Notes: generated from the sequence alone by a model not told the origin. Numbered from the stretch's first letter, positions 17,261 through 27,223 are shown. The stretch is 64,000 bases of DNA from Chloroflexota bacterium (GCA_029262675.1 JAJCYW010000008.1:16370-80369); one strand, 5' to 3'. A program made the numbers and translations.

Positions 17261-17506
17261 CTATTCTGTGCCGCGTTCGATCCGAAGGCGCCAGCGGTTG
17301 TCGCCGTCCGGGATGGTCTGGAACGGATAGCCCTTCTTGGCGCAGAAGTTGGGAATCGTGACCATCGCCGCCGGCTCGAAGTCCACGAGGACTTCCAGCA
17401 CCTCGCCCGCCTTCATGCCCTTGAGGGCATCGCGCGTGTCGATGAGGGTGTAAGGGCACATCTTGCCCGTGATGTCAATCTGGTTGTCAACGTTGGTCAA
17501 AGCCAT
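17261..17506 (-). CDS. tusA: TusA-family sulfur carrier protein
   Basis: Small cytoplasmic sulfur-relay protein, 81 residues from the ATG at 17506, which is better placed relative to the upstream GGAGGAAGG than the GTG at 17515. The persulfide-carrying cysteine is in the family motif GKMCPYTL, and the C-terminal part has CAKKGYPF and WRLRIERG, normal for TusA. It follows dsrH by 24 bases. In dissimilatory sulfur metabolism TusA passes sulfane sulfur between DsrE-type proteins and Hdr-like complexes, which is the neighbourhood here. Confidence 0.92.
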   Translation of the reverse strand: MALTNVDNQIDITGKMCPYTLIDTRDALKGMKAGEVLEVLVDFEPAAMVTIPNFCAKKGYPFQTIPDGDNRWRLRIERGTE

Positions 17507-17530
17507 TGCGTGCACCTTCCTCCTCAGCGT

Positions 17531-17800
17531 TTAGGCGAAGTTCACGACCTTGTTGGCCTCGATGAGATCCACCAGCTCATCGAACCCGATGCGCTTCACG
17601 GTCGAGGGCACGCGAGATTCCAGGCCCCGGCGCTCCACGTCTCGCTTCACCGCGTACACGGTCCTGCCGGCTCCGCTGAGCCCCGACACGTCCAGGTAGA
17701 CGCCATCTTGGATCAAGACGACAACGGCATCGCTGTCTTGCACGGCCAGGTTCACGCCGTTGCCTCCGTACGGCTGGTCGACCAAGTATAGATTGCTCAT
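17531..17800 (-). CDS. dsrH: DsrH/TusB-family protein
   Basis: Small subunit of a DsrEFH/TusBCD-type sulfur-transfer complex, 89 residues. The sequence SNLYLVDQPYGGNGVNLAVQ, followed by DSDAVVVLIQDGVYL and IGFDELVDLIEANKVVNF, matches the DsrH fold. It contains no cysteine, so it could not carry a persulfide itself, unlike DsrH of some phototrophic sulfur oxidisers; its role would be structural. The order dsrE-dsrF-dsrH on one strand supports the call. Confidence 0.85.
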   Translation of the reverse strand: MSNLYLVDQPYGGNGVNLAVQDSDAVVVLIQDGVYLDVSGLSGAGRTVYAVKRDVERRGLESRVPSTVKRIGFDELVDLIEANKVVNFA

Positions 17801-17817
17801 GAAAGGCCCCTGCTCCT

Positions 17818-18168
17818 CTAAAAATCGATCGTGACGTCCGCTTTGCAGATGAGCTCTAGCGCCTGGCTGCGGCTAACGACTTCGACATCGTCTGCTAGCT
17901 CGGATTCGGCGATGTTCCGATCCTGCAAGGCTTCCTTCTCGGCCTTGAGGTTGACGTCTTGCGCGGCGAGTGTGGTCAGGTACCTGGCGGAGTCGGTCCG
18001 GTCGACGTCCTTCAGGCAGAAGTTGACGCCGTCGCCCAGGTACAGGAGGTCCACCGTGTGCTCATCGATGCCGCTCGTGACGCCGACCGCCGCCCGCAGG
18101 CCCTCTGTGTAGAAGATGGAACCATACGGTACGCGGTTGAACGTGATCAATACGTGCTTCTGTCCCAT
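17818..18168 (-). CDS. dsrF: DsrF/TusC-family protein
   Basis: Second subunit of the DsrEFH-type complex, 116 residues from the ATG at 18168 (GGAGAGAG upstream). QKHVLITFNRVPYGSIFYTEG is the usual N-terminal strand and loop of DsrF/TusC; VDLLYLGDGVNFCLKDVD holds one cysteine and a second lies near the C-terminus (LELICKADVTIDF). It is separated by 11 bases from dsrE and 17 from dsrH. Whether the cysteines take part in transfer is not known. Confidence 0.85.
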   Translation of the reverse strand: MGQKHVLITFNRVPYGSIFYTEGLRAAVGVTSGIDEHTVDLLYLGDGVNFCLKDVDRTDSARYLTTLAAQDVNLKAEKEALQDRNIAESELADDVEVVSRSQALELICKADVTIDF

Positions 18169-18179
18169 GACGCTCTCTC

Positions 18180-18533
18180 CTATAGCGTGACCAGGCGGTC
18201 GCATTCGCCGACGATCTCGGCGAAATCGGGCAGGCCGCCTACGTTCGCGCCCTCAACGTAGTCTTTGCCGCCCTGAAGCCCGCGGGCGTTCACGCAGATG
18301 CCGCAGGCGATAATCTCGGCGCCCTTGGCCACCAACTCCTGCACGCGGTCCTTAGGCATGACGTCCAGATCGGGGAACGTCTGATAGCTTACGGGATTGT
18401 AGACGCCGTCCAGGTAAAAGAAGTACTTAACCTTGTGGCCTTTTGCCAGAGCGGCGTCGCCGATATCGACGGCCGTCTCCCAGTGTTCATACTGGAAAGG
18501 GCCCCCCGTCAAGAGGACTCCGATTGTGGCCAT
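18180..18533 (-). CDS. dsrE: DsrE-family sulfurtransferase subunit
   Basis: Probable sulfur-binding subunit of the DsrEFH-type complex, 117 residues, first gene of the operon. TIGVLLTGGPFQYEHWETAVD opens the DsrE/TusD fold; the candidate sulfur-carrying cysteines are in EIIACGICVNARG. A GAGGAG ribosome site precedes the ATG. The promoter and an inverted repeat lie at 18593-18629. The operon runs dsrE-dsrF-dsrH-tusA-cytochrome b-HdrD-lbpA-lplA with gaps of at most 24 bases or overlaps throughout. Confidence 0.88.
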   Translation of the reverse strand: MATIGVLLTGGPFQYEHWETAVDIGDAALAKGHKVKYFFYLDGVYNPVSYQTFPDLDVMPKDRVQELVAKGAEIIACGICVNARGLQGGKDYVEGANVGGLPDFAEIVGECDRLVTL

Positions 18534-18592
18534 GCAGCCAATCTCCTCTCTCTCCCGTGGCCGCGTCCCGCTGGACGGGCACGCAAACCTAT

Positions 18593-18629
18593 GCTCTATA
18601 TTCTAGAGCGATTTACTCGATTAATACAA
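18593..18629 (-). promoter_or_regulatory. Promoter and candidate operator of the dsrE-lplA operon
   Basis: On the minus strand TTGTAT (18629-18624) and TAGAAT (18605-18600) are spaced by 18 bases. The perfect inverted repeat GCTCTA-TATTC-TAGAGC (18593-18609) overlaps the -10 element, a position suited to a repressor. ArsR-type repressors control related sulfur-oxidation clusters in other bacteria; which protein binds here is unknown. Confidence 0.55.
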
Positions 18630-18700
18630 CACAACTGCGGCAACGCCACGAGGGCCATTCGTACCAAAGATTCTGGGCCGTTAGGCCCTGCGACCTCACC

Positions 18701-19174
18701 TCAGTATGCAAGGCAGTGGACGTAGTCCGGCACTGTCGGCTCCGCTTCTGGGCGGTCGTATGCCGGATACCAGGGCTTGATGTCGATGATACGGCTACCG
18801 TCGATTGCGTCCAGACCCTTCACTCTTAGAGTCGCTCCGTTCCTTGAAACCAGACGAACCGTGCTCAACCCGACCGGGTTGGGGCGGTCCGGTCAGCGGC
18901 TTCCGAGTATGCCGACCACGAGCACGTCGTCACGTCCTTGGGGCCGACGTTGCGCAGAATACGCATCGATCTCGCCGAGCCAGTACAAGACGGTGACATG
19001 TGAGAAGTCGTCGATGCCCAGCAGCAGCGGTTCGAGTTCCGGATTCAGAACGAGTTCGCTCTCGACGTCTTTGAAGCCACCGGTCTGTTGCATCCGAACC
19101 GAAGATCGCACCCGTCCGATGGGGCGGAGTTTGATGTTCCCCTCCTCGTCGACCGGGTACATGGGGTGCGACAT
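18701..19174 (-). CDS. trmO: TrmO-family tRNA methyltransferase with an in-frame UGA (candidate selenoprotein, otherwise nonsense mutant)
   Basis: TrmO methylates N6-threonylcarbamoyladenosine 37 in tRNAs. The ATG at 19174 follows AGGAGG. The frame reads RPIGRVRSS, GFKDVESELVLNPELEPLL and GIDDFSHVTVLYWL, then GILGSR, then TGA at codon 94 (18895-18893). The same frame continues without another stop for 63 codons: PDRPNPVGLSTVRL, GLDAIDG, IIDIKPWYPAYD, ending at 18701. These are the conserved C-terminal TrmO motifs, so the full product would be 157 residues. The UGA falls at the position of Ser in the family run RSPxRPNPIG (some relatives, as I recall, have Cys). A hairpin with a GGTC loop follows the UGA and tRNA-Sec is in this window. 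A plain nonsense mutation is the alternative. Confidence 0.75.
18866..18881 (-). promoter_or_regulatory. SECIS-like hairpin after the trmO UGA
   Basis: Within the coding RNA, CAACCC-GGTC-GGGTTG forms a perfect 6-bp stem with a GGTC tetraloop. The loop begins 17 bases after the UGA, inside the spacing known for bacterial SECIS elements, whose apical loop carries a G-U pair as here. The stem lies over codons for the conserved NPVGL, so chance pairing is possible; the use of GGG and TTG codons, rather than the commoner GGC and CTG, is what makes it pair. Confidence 0.5.
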
Positions 19175-19234
19175 GTCTCCTCCTATCCCGTGCCGCAGCA
19201 CGACGCACTGTGTTTCGCACTATACACGAACGGA
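19112..19234. repeat. 123-bp direct repeat, copy A (trmO promoter and first codons)
   Basis: Matches 31851-31973 in the same orientation with about 6 mismatches (about 95%). It holds the trmO -10 element TATAGT (minus strand, 19224-19219), AGGAGG and the first 21 codons. The two copies enclose 12.6 kb of accessory genes. Confidence 0.9.
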
Positions 19235-19453
19235 CCTCTGCTGGAATCCTAGTCGTCGCAGAAATCGCTCAGGTGGTCGTCGAAATGGGGAACTGCGACA
19301 GGTCGAGCTCGCCGGTCGCGTGAGGCACGGTAACGCGCGGCAGGAACCGGCTATAGGAGGGCGATCTTCTTGCGCACGTACTCCGGCCTGGCCCATACCG
19401 CTAACCGCGCCCTTACCTTCCACTCGCCTAAGAGCTACTGATACGCTTCGGGC

Positions 19454-20362
19454 ATGGAGCAGGTCATCACGGTCGAGCACCTGCGCAAGACCTACAGATC
19501 CGTGGTTGCCGTGGACGACGTGTCGTTTGAGGTCCAGCGCAACGAGATCTTCGGCCTGCTCGGGCCGAACGGGGCCGGCAAGACGACGACGGTCGAGTGC
19601 CTGCAAGCTCTGCGCGGGCCCGATTCGGGACGCATCCGCGTGCTGGGCCTGGATCCGATGACCGAAGCGCAGGAAATGCGCGCGCGGATCGGATCGCAGC
19701 TTCAGGAGTCGGCACTGCCGGACCGCATGAAGGTCTGGGAGGCGCTCGATCTGTTCGCCTCGCTGACGCCGGGCGCCACCGACTGGGAATCCCTGATGGA
19801 AGAATGGGGCATTGCAGACAAGCGCAACGCCGTCTTCTCCAGCCTCTCCGGTGGGCAGCGGCAGCGGCTCTTGATCGCGCTTGCGTTGGTGGGCGAGCCT
19901 GAGGTTGTGTTCCTGGACGAGATGACGGCCGGTCTCGATCCCGCGGCACGGCGGGCGGCTTGGGACCTGATCCGCGCCATCCGAGACCACGGGACCACGG
20001 TCCTGTTGGTCACCCACTTCATGGACGAAGCGGAGCACCTCTGCGACCGGCTCGCGGTGGTCGACCGCGGTCGCATCGTCGCACTTGATTCGCCACAAGG
20101 GCTGATCGAGGAGCACGCCGGGACGATTCGCCTCACCTTCAGCAGTGACGACCGCGACCTGTCCTGGATCGAGGCGGTCCCACACGTAAGCTCGCTACAC
20201 CGCCGGGGGCCCAAGGTCGAGGTAGAAGGGATCGGGCCGGTGTTAGTCCACGTCGCGGCCGCACTGGCGAACCATGACATCATTCCTAACGACCTGCGCG
20301 TCGAACAACCAACGCTCGAGGACGCGTTCCTGGCGATCACCGGTCGCAGAGCGGAGGAGTAG
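19454..20362 (+). CDS. ABC-2 type transporter ATPase
   Basis: ATPase of an exporter of the drug/antibiotic (CcmA/DrrA) type, 302 residues. Walker A is GPNGAGKTT, signature LSGGQRQRLLIALAL, Walker B VVFLDEMTAGLDPAAR, H-loop LLVTHFMDEAE. The C-terminal 80 residues (IRLTFSSDDRDL..., QPTLEDAFLAITGR) are the usual DrrA-type extension. The permease follows after 3 bases. No clear Shine-Dalgarno precedes the ATG. The exported molecule is unknown and there is no biosynthetic cluster next to it. Confidence 0.93.
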   Translation: MEQVITVEHLRKTYRSVVAVDDVSFEVQRNEIFGLLGPNGAGKTTTVECLQALRGPDSGRIRVLGLDPMTEAQEMRARIGSQLQESALPDRMKVWEALDLFASLTPGATDWESLMEEWGIADKRNAVFSSLSGGQRQRLLIALALVGEPEVVFLDEMTAGLDPAARRAAWDLIRAIRDHGTTVLLVTHFMDEAEHLCDRLAVVDRGRIVALDSPQGLIEEHAGTIRLTFSSDDRDLSWIEAVPHVSSLHRRGPKVEVEGIGPVLVHVAAALANHDIIPNDLRVEQPTLEDAFLAITGRRAEE

Positions 20363-20365
20363 GCC

Positions 20366-21118
20366 ATGCGCACGCTTGCGAAGCTGAGTTGGGTGGAATT
20401 GAAGCTGTTCGCGCGCGACCCGATGACGGTGATCTTCTCGCTCGCGTTTCCCGTCATCACGTTCTTTGTGCTGTCCGGCGTCTTCGGCAACGAGCCCGAG
20501 ACGGACAACGGTGATATCGTTTGGCGCGGGGTCGGCCCGACCGACTACTACGTGCCGGCGTACATCGGTCTGGTAATGGCTTCGATAGGACTGATCGCGG
20601 TGCCACTCCACCTCGCTGCGTACCGCGAGCAGGGTGTGCTACGCCGGCTGCGCGCCTCCTCAATCTCTTTGTGGGCGGTGCTCGGCTCGCAGGTGGTGTT
20701 CGCCGTGGTCATGGCGACTATCGGCGGGATCCTGATCACGATCCTAGGAACGCTCGCCTACGGCACGCAGCTCCCAGATGCGCCGGGGCAACTTGTCGTC
20801 GCGTTCGCGTTGAGCGCCTCATGCTTCGCCGCGATCGGCATACTACTCGGCTCAGTACTGCCAACGACACGCGCGGCTCAAGGCGGCGGCCTGATTCTCT
20901 TCTTCGTGATGTACCTGATCTCCGGCACCGGACCGCCGCGCGAGGTGATGACGGGCGCGATGCAGTTTCTGGGCGACCTGACGCCGCTGCGATACGTGAT
21001 CTTCATCCTCCAAGACCCTTGGCTCGGCTTCGGCTGGGACTGGACGACCTACCTCATCGTGGCTGTAACCACTGTTGTGTCCGCGGTGCTTTCGCTGCGC
21101 CTGTTCCAATGGGAGTAG
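20366..21118 (+). CDS. ABC-2 type transporter permease
   Basis: Membrane partner of the preceding ATPase, 250 residues. Six helices can be drawn: SLAFPVITFFVLSGVF, YIGLVMASIGLIAVPLHLA, FAVVMATIGGILITILGTLA, LVVAFALSASCFAAIGILLG, GLILFFVMYLISGTG and YLIVAVTTVVSAVLSLRLF. The loop AAYREQGVLRRLRASSISLW is the ABC-2 family motif preceding helix 3. The pair forms a two-gene exporter operon at the edge of the accessory region. Confidence 0.9.
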   Translation: MRTLAKLSWVELKLFARDPMTVIFSLAFPVITFFVLSGVFGNEPETDNGDIVWRGVGPTDYYVPAYIGLVMASIGLIAVPLHLAAYREQGVLRRLRASSISLWAVLGSQVVFAVVMATIGGILITILGTLAYGTQLPDAPGQLVVAFALSASCFAAIGILLGSVLPTTRAAQGGGLILFFVMYLISGTGPPREVMTGAMQFLGDLTPLRYVIFILQDPWLGFGWDWTTYLIVAVTTVVSAVLSLRLFQWE

Positions 21119-21203
21119 CAGATCGCCATCTGGCATGAGCCGGAGCATTCGCGCCGCTCAGCGCTCGCCAATGGCGTTGGGTCACCGTGCCGCTGCGGGT
21201 CGG

Positions 21204-21578
21204 CTAGGCTTCCTTGGGCAGCCCACCGGTGAGGCTGAGCAGCCAGCGCATGCAGCGATGGCCGATGTCCGCGCCTGGGAGGAACATCATCGGGCAGGCA
21301 CCGGCGATGACCGTGATACCGTTCTGGCGGGCAAGGTCGGCGGCTCCGTCGGAGACGCTGCCGCTGCCAAACGAGCGATTGAGCCAGACGTGCTGGATGC
21401 TCTGCTCAGCGCAATCGCGGACGACGCCGGCGGACTCGGGTGCCGCGGTCCCGACCACGACGGCGTCGACGCCGCCGGGGATCGACTTGAGGTCGTGGAA
21501 GCAGCGGTCGCCTTCGGCTTCTTCCGCACTGGGGGAGTTGGGGACTGTTTGGCCGCCGCTGGCCTGCCTCCGAATCAA
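21204..21578 (-). pseudogene. 5'-truncated CoA-binding domain protein (YccU type)
   Basis: The C-terminal two-thirds of a small CoA-binding Rossmann protein is recognisable: DRCFHDLKSIPGGVDAVVVG, VRDCAEQSIQHVWLN, LARQNGITVIAGACPMMFL, HRCMRWLLSLTGGLPK. The N-terminal strand and Gly-rich loop that bind the cofactor are missing; upstream the reading frame carries no similarity and only a TTG can serve as start. I read it as a 5'-deleted remnant, perhaps cut by an insertion. It could still be translated as a 124-residue fragment. Confidence 0.65.
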
Positions 21579-21769
21579 GGGCTATGCAGGGCCGAGGCTT
21601 GATTTCAGACGATGACCGGACGGGATTCGGCTTTTGTTGCGTCGCGTTCCGGAGATGTGATACGTTCAGGCCGTGGCTTACTCCGCCACGTTCCCTTTGA
21701 CATGCGGGTGTTTCAGTGGGGCGAGTCTGGCAAGAGCATCGGATTCGGGCAGTTCAGTGGAGGGGCGAT

Positions 21770-22039
21770 ATGAAGACATGGATTGCGTGCTTGATGATTC
21801 TCGGGGCAGTGATCCTGCTGGTTCGCTATCTGTTGGAGACTGAAGAGGGTGCTCTGGAGACTGCCGCTCAGCGGACGGCCAAGCTTGTGCGCGAAAAGGG
21901 GTCCGGAGCCACCAAGCAGGCGGCCCGCGGCATCGAAACACTAGCTAAAGCCACGCACCGAGGCCAGTCAATCGACGACGCCGACATGGCGGCGGCAAGC
22001 TCCACGTCGGCTGATGACGCCCCGGCCAGCCCAGGGTAG
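21770..22039 (+). CDS. Small single-pass membrane protein
   Basis: 89 residues, unknown family. An N-terminal membrane helix (WIACLMILGAVILLVRYLL) is followed by a charged Ala/Thr/Lys-rich amphipathic stretch (AAQRTAKLVREKGSGATKQA) and an acidic Ser/Ala tail. GGAGGGG lies 6 bases upstream of the ATG at 21770, which supports translation. It resembles the small anchor-plus-coil proteins found in many bacteria. No function is inferred. Confidence 0.6.
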   Translation: MKTWIACLMILGAVILLVRYLLETEEGALETAAQRTAKLVREKGSGATKQAARGIETLAKATHRGQSIDDADMAAASSTSADDAPASPG

Positions 22040-22130
22040 GAGGCAACCGGTCCGCTGCGAGATTCGGGGTAGGTAGACCGCCATCACGCTACGGGCTTGA
22101 ACACGCAGACGTAACCGGAAGGCATGATTT

Positions 22131-22916
22131 GTGCAGGAAACAACTGTAAGGCCGTCGTTGGAACACGCGCGAGCATCGTTGAGAGTCGCCATTCCCGAGC
22201 CTGAATCCGACCTCAGCCAGGACGAGGAATCGATTCTGGTTGAAGTCGACGACGAGTGGAAGGAGGTACGCCTCCACGACTACGCCGAACTCTACGCCAC
22301 ACCCGGGCTCTATGAGCGTGTAGTGTACGACGCGCTGCGGTGCCAGTCGCCGACCGTTGTTGCGGAGTTGCTGGACGCAGAATTGGCGCGGGCGGATGAT
22401 GCTGCCGAAGACCTCCGAGTGCTGGACTTGGGCGCCGGAAACGGCTGCGCGGCGGAGGCCTTGTCGGAGATCGGGGTCAACGAGTTCGTCGGCGTCGACA
22501 TTTGCCGCGAAGCTGCGTTCGCTGCCGGGCGAGACCGGGCTGGGCTGTATTCCCACTATGTAGTCGGGGACGTGACCGACCTCCAGGACAGCGACGCCGA
22601 CAAGCTCCGGGCCCGCGACTTCAACTGCATGGTCTGCGTGGCAGCGCTTGGGTTCAGTGATATCCCACCGGCGGTTTTTCTCGAAGCGTATGACTATGTT
22701 CAGGATGGCGGTTGGGTGGCGTTCACGATCAAATCAGATTTCCTGGTAGCGGGTGACGGCAGTGGTTTCTCGGGCTTGGTGCGAACGATGATTGGAACTG
22801 GAGCATTGGAGCTAAAGGTGGAGAAGAAGTTTACGCACCGCATCTCGACAGACGGCTCGGCGCTGCCCTACGTCGCGCTTGTTGGCCGGAAACGGTCGTC
22901 GCATTCCCTAGACTAG
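22131..22916 (+). CDS. SAM-dependent methyltransferase (class I)
   Basis: 261 residues, GTG start. Motif I is VLDLGAGNGCAAEAL (about residues 97-111), the acidic end of strand 2 is FVGVDICREAA, and FNCMVCVAALGFSDIPPAVF gives motif IV; VQDGGWVAFTIKSDFL gives motif VI. An acidic N-terminal region of about 60 residues precedes the domain. Substrate is unknown. It stands alone before the first tRNA-Gly fragment in the accessory region. Confidence 0.82.
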   Translation: MQETTVRPSLEHARASLRVAIPEPESDLSQDEESILVEVDDEWKEVRLHDYAELYATPGLYERVVYDALRCQSPTVVAELLDAELARADDAAEDLRVLDLGAGNGCAAEALSEIGVNEFVGVDICREAAFAAGRDRAGLYSHYVVGDVTDLQDSDADKLRARDFNCMVCVAALGFSDIPPAVFLEAYDYVQDGGWVAFTIKSDFLVAGDGSGFSGLVRTMIGTGALELKVEKKFTHRISTDGSALPYVALVGRKRSSHSLD

Positions 22917-23049
22917 GTCTGCCGGCGCGAAAGCGCGGTACCCAATCTCCTAGCGCGCCATTGGCCGCTTCGGCGACCGGCACAGGCGATGGCGGACTGA
23001 ACATTCCTTGACAAACTAGCAATGTGCGGCAAATCAGGCATCACCCAAT

Positions 23050-23096
23050 GCTTCCCAAGCAGAGGGTCGCGAGTTCGAACCTCATCTCCCGCTCCA
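23050..23096 (+). repeat. tRNA-Gly(CCC) 3'-half fragment, copy 1 (att-like scar)
   Basis: Starts in the anticodon arm with GCTTCCCAAGCAGAGGGTC and runs through the T arm to CTCCCGCTCCA. There is no 5' half: the preceding bases are unrelated to a D arm. The copy begins at the same anticodon-loop base as copies 2 and 3, the expected product of integration at an anticodon-loop crossover. It is followed by GGAGGCTTAGGGCC at about 23.13 kb, as near the intact tRNA. Confidence 0.8.
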
Positions 23097-23183
23097 GATT
23101 CAAATCGCCGACCACATCAGGTGCTTGACTGCGGAGGCTTAGGGCCGAACCCGGATAAGTGGCCGGGATCTCTAGGGCCGCTT

Positions 23184-23264
23184 CGCTTCCCAAGTATCTC
23201 GCGCTAAGCGCTGTGCTTCACGAGTGAGAACCGAACCAAGACTGGCCCAGTTAGATGCTGTGAG
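23184..23264 (+). repeat. Element-end repeat adjoining the tRNA anticodon core, copy 1
   Basis: About 80 bases beginning CGCTTCCCAAG-TATCTCGCGC and containing GCGCTGTGCTTCAC and GACTGGCCCAGTT. It matches the minus strand of 62131-62210 with about 10 mismatches. Both copies start with the tRNA-Gly core GCTTCCCAAG and then leave the tRNA sequence at the same base, as the end of an integrated element would. Confidence 0.7.
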
Positions 23265-23365
23265 CTGGCCAGCGCGGCTGCGGTTGTGGTTGTGGCCTTG
23301 CCTCGCATTCGGCCTATAATGCTACCGCATGCCTTGGACGTACTTTGTTAGGGAGATAATGGACT

Positions 23366-23803
23366 ATGTGGAATAGGAACCGATCTGTTCTGATCGCCGG
23401 TGTAATCGCCCTCGTGGCGCTGTTAGCCCTCGCTTCAGCCTGCGGCGGCGATAGTGACGATGACGAGGCGCCGAGCGCGACCGAAACGCCGGAGAGCGGC
23501 GTTAATATCGGGGTCGGCACGGTGAAGACGCGCAACCTCTTCTCTAGGACGGAGCTGGTCGCGCCGGCCAACGAAGCCTTCACCATCACCTACGACAACA
23601 GCGAAGTAGGCTTTGAGCACAACATCGCCGTGTACACGAGCGAGCAAGCTTACGAAGATGAGGAAGAGGCCATCGCCGCTACTGCCGAAAAGAGAGGCCC
23701 CGTCGTTCAGACATTGGACGTGCCGGCTCTAGCGCCAGGTGAGTATCTCTATATCTGCACCGTTCACTCACAGACGATGCTCGGAACGTTGCGTGTGGAG
23801 TAG
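23366..23803 (+). CDS. Cupredoxin-domain lipoprotein
   Basis: Predicted periplasmic or cell-surface blue copper electron carrier, 145 residues. Signal peptide with lipobox LASAC, then an acidic linker (GGDSDDDEAPS). The plastocyanin-like domain keeps the type 1 copper ligands: His in FEHNIAVY, and Cys, His and Met in YICTVHSQTMLG (Cys-x2-His-x3-Met). A GGGAGA lies upstream of the start. It lies in the first tRNA-scar-bounded segment with katG. Partner enzyme unknown. Confidence 0.87.
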   Translation: MWNRNRSVLIAGVIALVALLALASACGGDSDDDEAPSATETPESGVNIGVGTVKTRNLFSRTELVAPANEAFTITYDNSEVGFEHNIAVYTSEQAYEDEEEAIAATAEKRGPVVQTLDVPALAPGEYLYICTVHSQTMLGTLRVE

Positions 23804-24002
23804 TGCTTAGGAACGCTAACTGTATCAGGAGGGAAACAGAAGAGTTGTTACGTGTACTCAAATGACGGAGTGACCGGCCCATCTGTAGCCATCTCCACCA
23901 GCTGCGGCGTCGCGATGTGCCTGCAACACTTGGAAGAGGCCGGGACGTACGACGTTGGTGGAATGAAGTACGGATGTCCCCACGGCCCGGCGAAAGTAAA
24001 GG

Positions 24003-24340
24003 CTAAGCAACCCGACCTAGTCGATGCCACCCAGGTACTCGAACGCCTTGGTGACGAGCGTCGCACAGAATGCCTTCGAGGCTCATCACAAGCTCTCAAG
24101 GGATGCCATCGCCGCCCATGGGGGGGCAGGAAGTCAAGCGACAGGGCGACGGCGTCGTGGTTTCATTCGGCTCGTGCGCCGCTGCAATGCGCTGCGCGAT
24201 TTCTATGCAGCAGGCCATTGCGCGAAACGGGCATGGGTCTACCGAAGGGCCCTGGCTCCGTCTTGGAGTTGGGCTGAACTATGGTGAGGCCGTCGTCGGT
24301 TGTGTCGGCTCGGACGAAGGTTGTCACGACGACGCGTAGC
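24003..24340 (+). pseudogene. Frameshifted fragment of a class III adenylate/guanylate cyclase
   Basis: Three reading frames together give a cyclase catalytic domain: VLERLGDER (one frame), then AQNAFEAHHKLSRDAIAAHGG (second), then QEVKRQGDGVVVSFGSCAAA, AMRCAISMQQAIARNG and LRLGVGLNYGEAVVG (third). Compare the family pattern RLGD...HN...HGG-x-EVK-x-GDG...RIGLNxGE. Two frameshifts and the missing ends make it non-functional. It lies directly upstream of katG. Confidence 0.7.
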
Positions 24341-24386
24341 AGCTAGGCTTGATCCCCAATTGCTTCGCGCCGCATTGAGCAAATAG

Positions 24387-26540
<2,154 letters not shown>

Positions 26541-26787
26541 TCTCAGCGAGATGTTCGTAACGGTCGTCTCCCGTTGCGTCCGCCTAGCCAAGGTAGTTGC
26601 ATGACATGCCCCCACAAGCACAAGTAGGAGCTGTCCAGAGAGCCGCCAGCCGAGAGGTATCGCCACCGTCCCAATGGTGCGATAGTCTACTAGACGAGCA
26701 GAGGGCCTAGCCCTTCGCAGGCAGAGGGCCAAGACGGGTGCATTCGGGCCTCTGGAGCTTCAAACAGATTCGAAACGCACGACAGAA

Positions 26788-26874
26788 GCTTCCCAAGCAG
26801 GGGGTCGCGAGTTCGAACTTCGTCTCCCGGTCCAGCCCCAACTTCTGATGGTAGGGGCCGCCATTTTGGCGGCC
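26788..26874 (+). repeat. tRNA-Gly(CCC) 3'-half fragment, copy 2, with trailer hairpin
   Basis: GCTTCCCAAGCAGGGGGTCGC through GTCTCCCGGTCCA (26788-26834), then a trailer GCCCCAACTTCTGATGGTAG that also follows copy 3, and a perfect 7-bp hairpin GGCCGCC-ATTTT-GGCGGCC (26856-26874), a likely former tRNA terminator. Neither side of it, in 26541-26787 or 26875-27223, do I see a gene. Confidence 0.8.
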
Positions 26875-27223
26875 TCACTGCTCTGCTCAGATCGTGACGA
26901 ATTGCTTTCTGAGCACGGCGCCTACGGACAAAGCCCTGCACGTAGCAGCACTGCTCTGCCCATAACGATTGCGGCTCAGGGCCATCAATCTACCGAGGGA
27001 AGAGGCGACCTTACTTGACCCTGCATTCGTTGAGACACAAGATGGGCCATCTAGCCACTAGAGACAGTCCGGCTGGCACGTTGTTCCCATCCCCACCCGT
27101 GGGACGATAATCCCCACAGGCGAGCGCAGCCTCGGTCATCACGCACAGGCGCCCAAGGGGGGATGCACGGTGCAGTCGCGGCCCGCCTCTGACGCACGAG
27201 GGTTGTCTTCTTACGGACATCGC

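Noticed and set aside
23852..24277. 141-residue open frame before katG as an intact gene
   Set aside because: Only its middle shows cyclase similarity and that similarity jumps between three frames, so the region is treated as a pseudogene.
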